Shown in pieces: positions 50,430 through 58,863 of a stretch of DNA of 64,000 nucleotides. The notes under the pieces are model-generated. The model was not told where the DNA came from and did no database searches. It saw only the letters and a list, made by a program, of their open reading frames with translations. Source of the stretch: DASSKP01 sp035695045 (GTDB lineage Bacteria > Actinomycetota > Actinomycetes > JAFAQI01). Location of the stretch: positions 49,594 to 113,593 of the forward strand of contig DASSEX010000028.1 of the NCBI GenBank assembly GCA_035695045.1. Direction: 5' to 3'. A program made the position numbers and the translations under genes. Numbering within the stretch: the first letter of the stretch is position 1; every line of letters begins with the position of its first letter.

Positions 50430-50614
50430 CCGACGACAAGGAATCTCCCGAGGCCGAGCCCGCTGCTGACGACACCAGGCGCCGGTTCGAGGAAGCCCTC
50501 GAGCGCAAGCGGCACCGCGAGGGTCATGGCGAGGGGCCGCACGGTGGCGGGAAGTCCGTCACGCAGCACGCCGACATGAAGCGTCAGCGCACCTTCCGCC
50601 GCAAGTCCGGCTGA
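50426..50614 (+). CDS. DUF5302-like small protein
   Basis: A 62-aa charged, helical-looking protein (FEEALERKRHREGHGEGPHG core, TFRRKSG end) resembling the actinobacterial DUF5302 family. GTG 50426 overlaps the PAP2 stop by 4 bp. Function unknown. Confidence 0.72.
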   Translation: MTDDKESPEAEPAADDTRRRFEEALERKRHREGHGEGPHGGGKSVTQHADMKRQRTFRRKSG

Positions 50615-50635
50615 CCTGTCGCCGCTTGGCGGCGG

Positions 50636-52219
50636 TCAGATCCAGCAGGGCGCGTTCTCGTGGTGCTCGTTGCGGTGCTTCGCCGGGTCGCACGTCGTGA
50701 ACAGCATCCGCGAGTGCCACTGGTTGTAGGTGATGACGTCACCCGCGAGCACCGGCCGCAGCCAGGCGAAGTTCGCGACCACCAGGACGAGATAGGCGCC
50801 GATCGCGATCGACGCGACGATGCGGCGCGTCTCCTGCCACGCCGAGCCGAGCATCGTGCCCAGCGTCATGGTCACCATGAGCGCCATGAACGGCACGGCG
50901 GGCAGCAGGTAGAAGAGGAACATCGTGCGGTGATGGGCGTCCTCGTAGAACCACGGTAGGTAGCCGGCGAGGAAGGTCACGAGCAGAGCCGCCGCCCGCC
51001 AGTCGCGTCCGGCCACCCAGCGCCATGCCATGAACACAGCCGCGGGGATCGAGGCCCACCACAAGGCGGGGGTGCCGACGCCGAGCACCTCCTGGGAGCA
51101 GGTGCCGGCACCGCAGCCTTGCGGCGAGGCGTAGAAGTAGGCGACGGGGCGGACCAGCAGCAACCAGCCCGCCGGTCGCGACAGGTACGGATGCGCGGAG
51201 TCCAGCGTGCTGTGGAAGCGATACATCTCGCGGTGGTAGGTCAGCCAACCGTGGAACACCGCGAGATCGTGCGCGAACCATGACTGCCCGGCCCGGACGT
51301 AGCGGTCGTGGTCGTAGGCGTGTGTGCCGTCGGAGAGGAACCACCCGGTCCACGAGACGGTGTAGACGACCAGCGGGACGATGAGGAAGACCGCGAGCCA
51401 CGGCAGCATGTCGACGCCGACCGCGTCGTCGAAGGGGTACCTCGCGCCGGCGACGCGCCGCGCGCCGGCGTCCCAGAACAACCCCAGCACGACGAAGACC
51501 GGGATCCAGAACAGGCCGTCCCACTTGGTGGCGATCGCGAGGCCGAGACACACCGCACACGCCAGGCGCCAGGGGCGGAAGCCGAGCCAGGGACCGCGGG
51601 CGGTCGCGGCCCGGATCTCGCCGAGGCGCTCAGCGACTCGTCGTCGCCCGTCGTCGCGGTCGATGAGAAGACAGCCGAACGCCGCGAGCACCCAGAACAT
51701 CAGGAAGATGTCGAGCATCGCCACCCGGCTCTGCACGAACTCCAGCCCGTCGAAGGTGAGCAGCAGTCCGGCCACGCATCCGAGGAAGGTCGACCGGAAC
51801 AAGCGCCGGCCGATGCGCGCGACCATCAGGATCGCGAGGCTGCCGACCACGGCTGCCGAGAAGCGCCAACCGACGGCGTTGTGGCCGAACAGCGCCTCGC
51901 CGACCGCGATCATCCACTTGCCGACCGGCGGATGAACGATGAACCCGGCCGTCGTGTCGTGGCTGTTCTTGTCGAGCTCGACGCCGTGGTGCAGCAGAGA
52001 CCACGCGTCGTGCTCGTAGTAGACCTCGTCGAAGACGACGCCCTTGGGACGGCCCAGCCGCCAGAACCGCATCAGCGCCCCTACGGCGGCGATCGCGATC
52101 GGCAGCAGCCATCCCCACAGCCGGTCCGCAGGCAGCGGTCGGACGAGCCGGGCTCTGATCCGCTCGAGCTCACCGGCGTCCGGCGACGACACGCCGCGCT
52201 CGGCGTAGGTCGCCACCAT
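50636..52219 (-). CDS. pmt: Polyprenol-phosphate-mannose-dependent protein O-mannosyltransferase
   Basis: GT39 enzyme that mannosylates secreted proteins during Sec export, 527 aa, with about eleven helices. The first extracytoplasmic loop carries the catalytic DEVYYEHD motif (about residue 65-72), then KWMIAVGEALFG. ATG 52219 is chosen because TACGAT ends 7 bp before it; upstream in-frame ATGs would overlap the rsmI promoter. Divergent from rsmI, as Rv1002c is from Rv1003. Ends KHRNEHHENAPCWI. Confidence 0.92.
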   Translation of the reverse strand: MVATYAERGVSSPDAGELERIRARLVRPLPADRLWGWLLPIAIAAVGALMRFWRLGRPKGVVFDEVYYEHDAWSLLHHGVELDKNSHDTTAGFIVHPPVGKWMIAVGEALFGHNAVGWRFSAAVVGSLAILMVARIGRRLFRSTFLGCVAGLLLTFDGLEFVQSRVAMLDIFLMFWVLAAFGCLLIDRDDGRRRVAERLGEIRAATARGPWLGFRPWRLACAVCLGLAIATKWDGLFWIPVFVVLGLFWDAGARRVAGARYPFDDAVGVDMLPWLAVFLIVPLVVYTVSWTGWFLSDGTHAYDHDRYVRAGQSWFAHDLAVFHGWLTYHREMYRFHSTLDSAHPYLSRPAGWLLLVRPVAYFYASPQGCGAGTCSQEVLGVGTPALWWASIPAAVFMAWRWVAGRDWRAAALLVTFLAGYLPWFYEDAHHRTMFLFYLLPAVPFMALMVTMTLGTMLGSAWQETRRIVASIAIGAYLVLVVANFAWLRPVLAGDVITYNQWHSRMLFTTCDPAKHRNEHHENAPCWI

Positions 52220-52267
52220 GCGCGTCATCGTAGGCAGCCGCTCCCGGCGGCCAGGCACCATAGGCAC

Positions 52268-53101
52268 ATGCCGCTCGTTCTCGCCGCGACGCCGATCGGC
52301 AATGTCGCCGACGCCTCTCCGCGGCTGCGGGAGGCCTTGGCGAACGCGGAGGTCGTCGCCGCCGAGGACACCCGGCGGCTTCGCCGGCTCGCCGATGCTC
52401 TCGGGCTGCAGCTGAGCGGCCGGGTCGTGTCCTACTACGACAGCGTCGAGCAGGCGCGGATTCCGGCCCTCCTGGAAGCGTTGCGGGCCGGGGACACGGT
52501 GCTCCTCGTGACCGATGCCGGGATGCCGCTGGTCTCCGACCCCGGCTTCCGGCTGGTCGCCGCAGCGGTCGCGGAGGAGCTACCGGTGACGGTCATTCCG
52601 GGACCGTCCGCAGCGCTCGCCGCTCTGGCGGTCGCGGGGCTGCCCTCGGACCGGTGGTGCTTCGAGGGCTTCCTGCCCCGCCGGGGCGGTGAGCGACGGC
52701 GGCGTCTCGACGAGCTGGCCGGCGAGCAACGGACGATGGTCTTCTTCGAGTCGCCGCACCGCATCGCCGTCACGATGGCCGATCTCGCGTCCGCTTTCGG
52801 CGCGACCCGTCGCGGCGTCGTCTGTCGTGAGCTGACCAAGACCCACGAGGAGATTCGGCGTGGTGCTCTGGGTGAGCTTGCGGAATGGGCGGGCGCCGGT
52901 CTGCGCGGCGAGATCACGATCGTCGTCGAAGGCGAGACGACCGAACGCCCGCCGCCGACCGGAGCCGATCTTGTGGAAGAGGTCGAAGCTCTGGTCACCG
53001 CCGGCTCGAGCCGCCGGGATGCGGTCGACGCGGTCGCCGGCAGTCACGGGCTCGCGCGACGAGTGGTGTACGACGCCGTTCGTCAGCGCGACGGCGGATG
53101 A
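52268..53101 (+). CDS. rsmI: 16S rRNA 2'-O-methyltransferase RsmI
   Basis: Methylates C1402 of 16S rRNA, 277 aa. SAM/tetrapyrrole-methylase fold with ATPIGNVAD start, AAEDTRR (about 33-39), VTDAGMPLVSDPG (about 80-92), PGPSAALAAL and FFESPHR. ATG 52268 is the only start giving the family N-terminus; the long upstream frame is antisense to pmt. Confidence 0.94.
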   Translation: MPLVLAATPIGNVADASPRLREALANAEVVAAEDTRRLRRLADALGLQLSGRVVSYYDSVEQARIPALLEALRAGDTVLLVTDAGMPLVSDPGFRLVAAAVAEELPVTVIPGPSAALAALAVAGLPSDRWCFEGFLPRRGGERRRRLDELAGEQRTMVFFESPHRIAVTMADLASAFGATRRGVVCRELTKTHEEIRRGALGELAEWAGAGLRGEITIVVEGETTERPPPTGADLVEEVEALVTAGSSRRDAVDAVAGSHGLARRVVYDAVRQRDGG

Positions 53102-53152
53102 CGGGTCGGTGCGGCCGCAAAACCGCTGGCGCCGCGTCAATAGGCTGACGGA

Positions 53153-54949
53153 GTGCCCCGTCACATCCTGACCGCAGTCGCCTGGCCGTACGCCAACGGG
53201 CCACGGCACATCGGCCATGTCGCCGGTTTCGGTGTGCCGTCCGACGTCTTCAGCCGCTACCAGCGGCTGGCGGGCAACAAGGTGCTGATGGTCAGTGGCA
53301 CCGACGAGCACGGCACCCCGATCACCGTGCAGGCGGACCGCGAAGGTGTCGCGCCGCGCGACCTCGCCGACCGCTACAACCGGGTCATCGCCGAGGATCT
53401 TCGCGACCTCGGGCTGTCCTACGACCTCTTCACCCGTACGACGACCCGCAACCACTACAGCGTCACGCAGGAGCTCTTCCGCGGCCTGTTCGACAACGGG
53501 TACATCGTCGAGAAGCCGACGCTGTCGGCAGTCTCGCCGTCGACGGGGCGGACCCTTCCTGACCGCTACATCGAGGGCACCTGCCCGATCTGCGGCTACG
53601 ACGGCGCACGCGGCGACCAGTGCGACAACTGCGGAAACCAGCTCGACCCCGAGCAGCTGATCAACCCGCGCAGCCGCATCAACGGCGAGACCCCTTCGTT
53701 CATCGAGACGCAGCACTTCTTCCTCGACCTGCCGGCATTCGCGGACGCGCTCGGCACCTGGTTGCAGTCGCGCACTGACTGGCGGCCCAATGTGCTGAAG
53801 TTCTCGCTCAACCTCGTCGACGAGCTCAAACCGCGCGCCATCAGCCGCGACCTCGACTGGGGCGTGCCGATCCCCCTGCCGGGTTGGGAGGACCGCAACG
53901 ACAAGCGGCTCTACGTGTGGTTCGACGCCGTCATCGGTTACCTGTCGGCGAGCGTCGAGTGGGCGCGGCGTAGCGGAGACGACGACGCATGGCGTGCCTG
54001 GTGGACCGAGGGCGACCCGGAGTCCTACTACTTCATGGGCAAGGACAACGTCACGTTCCACAGCGTGATCTGGCCGTCGATCCTGCTCGGCTACGACGGC
54101 GGCGGCTCGCACGGCGGCTCGCCCGGCAAGCTCGGCCGGCTCGCACTGCCGACCGAGGTCGTGTCGAGCGAGTACCTCACGATGGAGGGCCGCAAGTTCT
54201 CCTCGAGCCGCAACGTCGTCATCTACGTGCGCGACTTCCTATCCAGGTACTCGCCGGACGCGCTGCGCTTCTTCCTCGCTGCCTCCGGCCCGGAGAACCA
54301 GGACACCGACTTCACCTGGTCGGAGTTCGTGCGGCGCAACAACGACGAGCTCGTCGCCGCGTGGGGCAACCTCGTCAACCGTTCGCTGTCCTTCACGGCC
54401 AAGAACATCGGTGAGGTGCCGGCGGCCGGCGCACTGACCGATGCCGACCGTGCGCTGCTGGCCGTTACCGACGGCGCGTTCGCCACCATCGGCGGCTACC
54501 TCGAACGGTCACGTATGAAGGCCGCGCTCACCGAGACGATGCGCGTCGTCGCCGAGGCCAACAAGTACCTCTCGGAGCAGGCTCCGTGGAAGCTGCGCGA
54601 GTCGGACCCCGAGCGGATGCGCACGATCCTGCATGTGGCGCTGCAGGCGGTCAGCGACTGCAACACGCTGCTGTCACCGTTCCTGCCCCACTCCGCTCAG
54701 CAGGTGCACGGCCTGCTCGGCCGTGACGGCGTGCTCGCGCCCGCGCCGGAGCTTCGTGAGGTCGACGATCTCGACGGCGGGCCGTCGTACCCGGTCCTCA
54801 CCGGCGACTACGACGTCGGCGCGACGTGGGGCCGCACCTCGCTGACGGCCGGGACCCCGGTAGAGCCGCCGACGCCGCTCTTCGCGAAGCTCGACGTGTC
54901 CGTCGTCGACGAAGAGCTTCGGCGGATGGAGGAGGAGGGCGAGGCGTGA
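53153..54949 (+). CDS. metG: Methionyl-tRNA synthetase
   Basis: Class I aminoacyl-tRNA synthetase, 598 aa. HIGH motif in AWPYANGPRHIGHVAG (about 6-21), a zinc knuckle CPIC...CDNC (about 143-162) and the KMSKS-like RKFSSSRN (about 346-353). GTG 53153 follows a TAGGCT box by 6 bp (leaderless). Its stop overlaps tatD by 4 bp. Confidence 0.96.
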   Translation: MPRHILTAVAWPYANGPRHIGHVAGFGVPSDVFSRYQRLAGNKVLMVSGTDEHGTPITVQADREGVAPRDLADRYNRVIAEDLRDLGLSYDLFTRTTTRNHYSVTQELFRGLFDNGYIVEKPTLSAVSPSTGRTLPDRYIEGTCPICGYDGARGDQCDNCGNQLDPEQLINPRSRINGETPSFIETQHFFLDLPAFADALGTWLQSRTDWRPNVLKFSLNLVDELKPRAISRDLDWGVPIPLPGWEDRNDKRLYVWFDAVIGYLSASVEWARRSGDDDAWRAWWTEGDPESYYFMGKDNVTFHSVIWPSILLGYDGGGSHGGSPGKLGRLALPTEVVSSEYLTMEGRKFSSSRNVVIYVRDFLSRYSPDALRFFLAASGPENQDTDFTWSEFVRRNNDELVAAWGNLVNRSLSFTAKNIGEVPAAGALTDADRALLAVTDGAFATIGGYLERSRMKAALTETMRVVAEANKYLSEQAPWKLRESDPERMRTILHVALQAVSDCNTLLSPFLPHSAQQVHGLLGRDGVLAPAPELREVDDLDGGPSYPVLTGDYDVGATWGRTSLTAGTPVEPPTPLFAKLDVSVVDEELRRMEEEGEA

Positions 54950-55818
54950 CGACGTCCGCCTCCGGCAGGGAGCGGTACGACGCCGGCCGCCGCGGCGACG
55001 CGCCGCCGCCGCCCGAGCCGTTGTCGGTTGCCGCCGTCGACGCGCACTGCCATCTCGACCTGATGGACGTCACGGTCGAGGAGGCAGTGGCCGCGGCGAA
55101 AGCTGTGGGCATCGACCGGCTGGTCACGATCGGCATCGATGTCCCGTCGTCGGAGTGGTCGATGCAGACCGCGACCGACCATGCCGACGTCTACGCCACC
55201 GTCGCGATCCATCCGAACGAAGCGCACACCGCGGACGAGCGAGCGTGGTCGCGGATCGCGGAGCTGGCTGACGATCCTTCCGTCGTCGGTGTCGGCGAGA
55301 CCGGCCTCGACCACTACCGCACCGCCGAGGACGGGTGGCGGCAGCAGGAGGAGTCCTTCCGCCGGCACATCGACATCGCGAAGCGCAGCGGCAAGGCGCT
55401 GGTCATCCATGACAGGGATGCGCACGGTGAGGTGCTGCGCGTACTCGAGAAGGAAGGCGCACCGGACAACGTGGTCTTCCACTGCTTCAGCGGTGACGCG
55501 GACTTCGCGCGTGCCTGCGCCGACCGTGGCTACGTCATGTCGTTCGCCGGCAACGTCACGTTCAAGAACGCCGATGACCTGCGCGCGGCCGCTGCGATCG
55601 CACCTGCTGACCTGCTGCTGGTCGAGACGGATGCACCGTTCCTGACGCCGATGCCGTATCGCGGCCGTCCGAACGCGCCGTACCTCGTGCCGATGACAGT
55701 GCGTGCTCTCGCGGCCGTGCGGGGGGAGTCGCCCGAGGAGGTGGCCGCCGCGGTGTCCGCGACAGCGGCGAGGGTGTTCGCGTGGGGGAGAGGAAATTCG
55801 GACATTCGGACCCGCTGA
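54946..55818 (+). CDS. tatD: TatD-family metal-dependent DNase
   Basis: A 290-aa TIM-barrel hydrolase with metal ligands in VDAHCHLD (about 29-36), VGVGETGLDHYR, VIHDRDAHGEVL, FHCFSGD and LLVETDAPFLTP. The N-terminal about 25 residues are Pro/Arg-rich and not part of the domain, so a later start is possible. GTG 54946 overlaps the metG stop. Confidence 0.92.
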   Translation: MTTSASGRERYDAGRRGDAPPPPEPLSVAAVDAHCHLDLMDVTVEEAVAAAKAVGIDRLVTIGIDVPSSEWSMQTATDHADVYATVAIHPNEAHTADERAWSRIAELADDPSVVGVGETGLDHYRTAEDGWRQQEESFRRHIDIAKRSGKALVIHDRDAHGEVLRVLEKEGAPDNVVFHCFSGDADFARACADRGYVMSFAGNVTFKNADDLRAAAAIAPADLLLVETDAPFLTPMPYRGRPNAPYLVPMTVRALAAVRGESPEEVAAAVSATAARVFAWGRGNSDIRTR

Positions 55819-55859
55819 ACTCACGGGTCCCACTGGGCACGGGGGTCGGCGCGGCTGAG

Positions 55860-55889
55860 TTGTCTGCGCAGGGAGTGACCCCCTAGCGT
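55860..55889 (+). promoter_or_regulatory. Candidate sigma-70-type promoter of rpfB
   Basis: TTGTCT at 55860-55865 and TAGCGT at 55884-55889 are separated by 18 bp, about 41 bp before the rpfB GTG. The 112-bp leader is too short for a c-di-AMP riboswitch of the kind found before some rpf genes. Confidence 0.4.
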
Positions 55890-55930
55890 CGAATTCTGGG
55901 GGGACCGCTGCTGATCGACCTCGGAGAGCT

Positions 55931-57016
55931 GTGCGCCGTTCACCGCGTGCCCTGGCACTGTTCGCCGTCGTCATCGCGACCCTCACCGTCGCGACGACCG
56001 CATTCGCGGCGATGGAGAAGACGATCCGGCTCGACCTGGATGGTCGACAGGTCAGCGTGCGGACCTTCGCCGGCGACGTGGCGGGAGTGCTGCGCAAGGC
56101 GCACATCGAGCTCGGTCCGCATGACGCCGTCGCGCCGGATCTGCGCGCACCCGTGCACAACGGGTCGAAGGTCATCGTCCGGCACGGACGCCTCATCGCG
56201 CTGAACATCGATGGGCAGGTGCGCCGGGTGTGGGTGACCGCGTTGTCGGTCGGCCAGGCGTTGAGCGAGCTTCAGCTGCGCGCCGACGGTGCGTGGCTCT
56301 CGGCATCGCGGTCGCAGCCGATCCCTCGCAGCGGCCTGTCGCTGCAGATGCGGCTGCCGCAGCACGTCGCCGTGCTCGCGGACGGCAGGCGAAGGATCGC
56401 CATCACCACGGCGGCGACGGTCCGCGATCTGCTGGACTCGCTGCACCTACACCTGGGTCACCTCGACAAGGCGAGCGTGCCGTTGACGGCGTACCCACGC
56501 ACCGGGATGGTCGTCGCGATCGACCGCATCAGCCAGCGCACGGTCACGCGCAACGTCGCCATCGCCTTCGTCACCAGGCAGGTGAAGACCAGCGACCTGT
56601 ACGTCGGCCAGAGTCGCATCGTGAGATACGGCCAGCCGGGCTTGCGGCTCGACACGTATCGCGTGACCTGGCGCAACAAGCACCTCGTCGGGCGACGGCT
56701 GGTGCGTTCGACCGTGCGGTCGCGGCCGGTTGCGCAGATCGTGCAGGTCGGCACGAAGGCGCACCCGACCTCTCCGGACGGGCTCAACTGGGCGGCGCTC
56801 GCCAACTGCGAGTCCGGCGGCAACCCGCGCGCGGTCTCCAGTGGCGGCACCTATCGCGGGCTCTACCAGTTCACGATGAGTGCGTGGGCCGGTGTCGGCG
56901 GCTCCGGTGACCCGATCGATGCGTCGCCCGGCGAGCAGACGTATCGCGCGCAGCTGCTCTACCGGCGCAGCGGTGACGCGGTGTGGCCGGTGTGCGGCCG
57001 CTACCTGTACACCTGA
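55931..57016 (+). CDS. rpfB: Resuscitation-promoting factor RpfB-like
   Basis: Secreted muralytic enzyme that promotes growth resumption, 361 aa. Signal/anchor helix (about 8-27), three DUF348 repeats (about 30-210), a G5-like region (about 215-275) and a C-terminal transglycosylase-like Rpf domain with catalytic Glu in NCESGGNPRAV and GGTYRGLYQF. GTG 55931 follows CGGAGAG. It lies between tatD and rsmA as in M. tuberculosis. Confidence 0.93.
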   Translation: MRRSPRALALFAVVIATLTVATTAFAAMEKTIRLDLDGRQVSVRTFAGDVAGVLRKAHIELGPHDAVAPDLRAPVHNGSKVIVRHGRLIALNIDGQVRRVWVTALSVGQALSELQLRADGAWLSASRSQPIPRSGLSLQMRLPQHVAVLADGRRRIAITTAATVRDLLDSLHLHLGHLDKASVPLTAYPRTGMVVAIDRISQRTVTRNVAIAFVTRQVKTSDLYVGQSRIVRYGQPGLRLDTYRVTWRNKHLVGRRLVRSTVRSRPVAQIVQVGTKAHPTSPDGLNWAALANCESGGNPRAVSSGGTYRGLYQFTMSAWAGVGGSGDPIDASPGEQTYRAQLLYRRSGDAVWPVCGRYLYT

Positions 57017-57019
57017 CGG

Positions 57020-57898
57020 GTGACCCCGGACCCCGCCGAGCCGCGGCTGCTCGGCGCCGCCGACGTGCGCGCGCTCGCGACTCGGCTCGGTCTGCGACCC
57101 ACGAAACGGCTCGGGCAGAACTTCGTCGTCGACGCCAACACCGTCCGCCGTATCGTCCGCGCGTCCGAAGTCGACGGCGATGACGTGGTGCTCGAGATCG
57201 GTCCCGGCCTGGGTTCTCTGACGTTGGCGTTGCTCGAGGTCGCGCGGCGGGTGGTCGCGGTGGAGATCGATCCTGTTCTCGCCCAGGCGTTGCCGGAGAC
57301 CGCCGGCGAGCGTTCACCCGACGCGGCGGACCGGCTGGACGTCGTCGCGGCTGACGCACTGCGCGTCACGTCGTTGCCCGGGCCGCCGCCGACAGCGCTC
57401 GTGGCGAACCTGCCCTACAACGTCGCGGTCCCTGTCGTCCTGCATGTGCTCGAGACGTTCCCGACCCTGCGGACTGCGCTGGTCATGGTGCAGGCGGAGG
57501 TGGCCGATCGGATGGCGGCACCTCCGGGGTCCAGGACGTACGGCGCTCCCTCCGCGAAGATCGCCTGGTACGCGCATGCGCAGCGGGCGGGCAGCGTCAG
57601 CCGGGCGGTCTTCTGGCCGGTGCCCAACGTCGACTCCGCCCTCGTCCGGCTCACCCGCCGCCCGCCGCCGTCGACCACCGCAGAGCGAACCGATGTCTTC
57701 CGCGTCGTGGACGCGGCATTCGGTCAGCGCCGCAAGTCGCTGCGCGCTGCGCTGGCGGGCTGGGCAGGCTCGGCGCCCGCAGCCGAGGAGCGGCTGCGGG
57801 CAGCGGGCATCGATCCCGGAGCCCGAGGGGAGGCGCTCGACGTCACGGCGTTCGCGCGGCTGGCCGAGCAGACGACCCGCCGTACGATCGACGGGTGA
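57020..57898 (+). CDS. rsmA: 16S rRNA dimethyladenosine transferase RsmA/KsgA
   Basis: Dimethylates A1518/A1519 of 16S rRNA, 292 aa. KRLGQNFVVD (about 30), SAM-binding LEIGPGLGSLT (about 58-68), VEIDP and catalytic NLPYNVAVPV (about 130-139) are intact. GTG 57020 is 3 bp after rpfB. ispE starts 1 bp after its stop. Confidence 0.95.
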   Translation: MTPDPAEPRLLGAADVRALATRLGLRPTKRLGQNFVVDANTVRRIVRASEVDGDDVVLEIGPGLGSLTLALLEVARRVVAVEIDPVLAQALPETAGERSPDAADRLDVVAADALRVTSLPGPPPTALVANLPYNVAVPVVLHVLETFPTLRTALVMVQAEVADRMAAPPGSRTYGAPSAKIAWYAHAQRAGSVSRAVFWPVPNVDSALVRLTRRPPPSTTAERTDVFRVVDAAFGQRRKSLRAALAGWAGSAPAAEERLRAAGIDPGARGEALDVTAFARLAEQTTRRTIDG

Positions 57899-57899
57899 G

Positions 57900-58862
57900 G
57901 TGCCTGCGCTGAACGACGAGACGGTGACACCGATCCCGTTGCGTCCGTCCACGCACGCGGTAACCGTGCGAGTGCCGGCGAAGGTCAACCTGCACCTGTC
58001 CGTCGGCGGTCTGCGGCGAGACTCCTTTCACGAGCTCGTGACCGTCTACCACGCGCTCTCGCTCTACGACGAGGTCGTCGTGGAACCGGCGGATGGCCTC
58101 GAGATCGTGGCCGTCGGAGAAGGCGCCGCGCAGGTCCCGCTGGATGCAGAGAACCTTGCGGCGCGAGCCGTGCGGGCAGTCGCGGCGTTGCAGGGCCGGG
58201 AGCCGGCGGTGCGCGTGACCATCCGCAAGGGCATCCCCGTCGCCGGTGGCATGGGCGGCGGCAGCGCCGACGCCGCCGCGGCGCTGGTCGCCGCGGACGC
58301 GTTGTGGGGCGCGGAGCTCGACCGGGTGACGCTCGAAGGACTGGCTGCCGGTCTCGGCAGTGACGTCGCGTTCCTGCTGCACGGCGGCACTGCACTGGGC
58401 ACCGGTCGGGGCGAGCGGATCTCGCCGGTGTTGTCGACCGGCGACTACCACTGGGTGCTGGCCGTGGCCGACGCCGGGCTGTCGACGCCGACGGTCTACG
58501 CCGAGCTCGACCGGCTCCGGTCCGCGGGCGAGGCCGACCCGGACGGCGTGGGCGCTCCGGACGGCGTGCTGGCCGCGTTGCGGGCAGGTGATGTGGTCGC
58601 GCTCGGCCGCTCACTGGCCAACGACCTGCAGCCCGCGGCGCTGCGGTTGAGGCCGCAGCTGCGACGCGTCCTCGAGGCCGGGCACGAGCTGGGTGCTGCC
58701 GGCGCTGTCGTGTCGGGGTCCGGACCGACCGTCGCGCTTCTCGCCCGGACAGCGGACGACTCGGTGCGGATCGCCTCGACGCTGTCGGGCATGGCCGTGT
58801 GCCGTACGGTCCGTCGCGCCACCGGGCCGGTCGCGGGCGCGCGCGTCGTGCCGGCCGGCTGA
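57900..58862 (+). CDS. ispE: 4-diphosphocytidyl-2-C-methyl-D-erythritol kinase
   Basis: GHMP kinase of the MEP isoprenoid pathway, 320 aa. AKVNLHLSVGG near residue 30, ATP loop PVAGGMGGGSADAAAAL (about 115-131), SDVAFLLHGGTALGTGRGE and C-terminal SGSGPTVALL. GTG 57900 is chosen because the upstream frame runs into rsmA. It shows that isoprenoids are made by the MEP route. Confidence 0.95.
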   Translation: MPALNDETVTPIPLRPSTHAVTVRVPAKVNLHLSVGGLRRDSFHELVTVYHALSLYDEVVVEPADGLEIVAVGEGAAQVPLDAENLAARAVRAVAALQGREPAVRVTIRKGIPVAGGMGGGSADAAAALVAADALWGAELDRVTLEGLAAGLGSDVAFLLHGGTALGTGRGERISPVLSTGDYHWVLAVADAGLSTPTVYAELDRLRSAGEADPDGVGAPDGVLAALRAGDVVALGRSLANDLQPAALRLRPQLRRVLEAGHELGAAGAVVSGSGPTVALLARTADDSVRIASTLSGMAVCRTVRRATGPVAGARVVPAG

Positions 58863-58863
58863 C

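Noticed and set aside
55819..55930. Possible riboswitch before rpfB
   Set aside because: The leader is only about 110 nt, most of it promoter, and shows no c-di-AMP riboswitch core.
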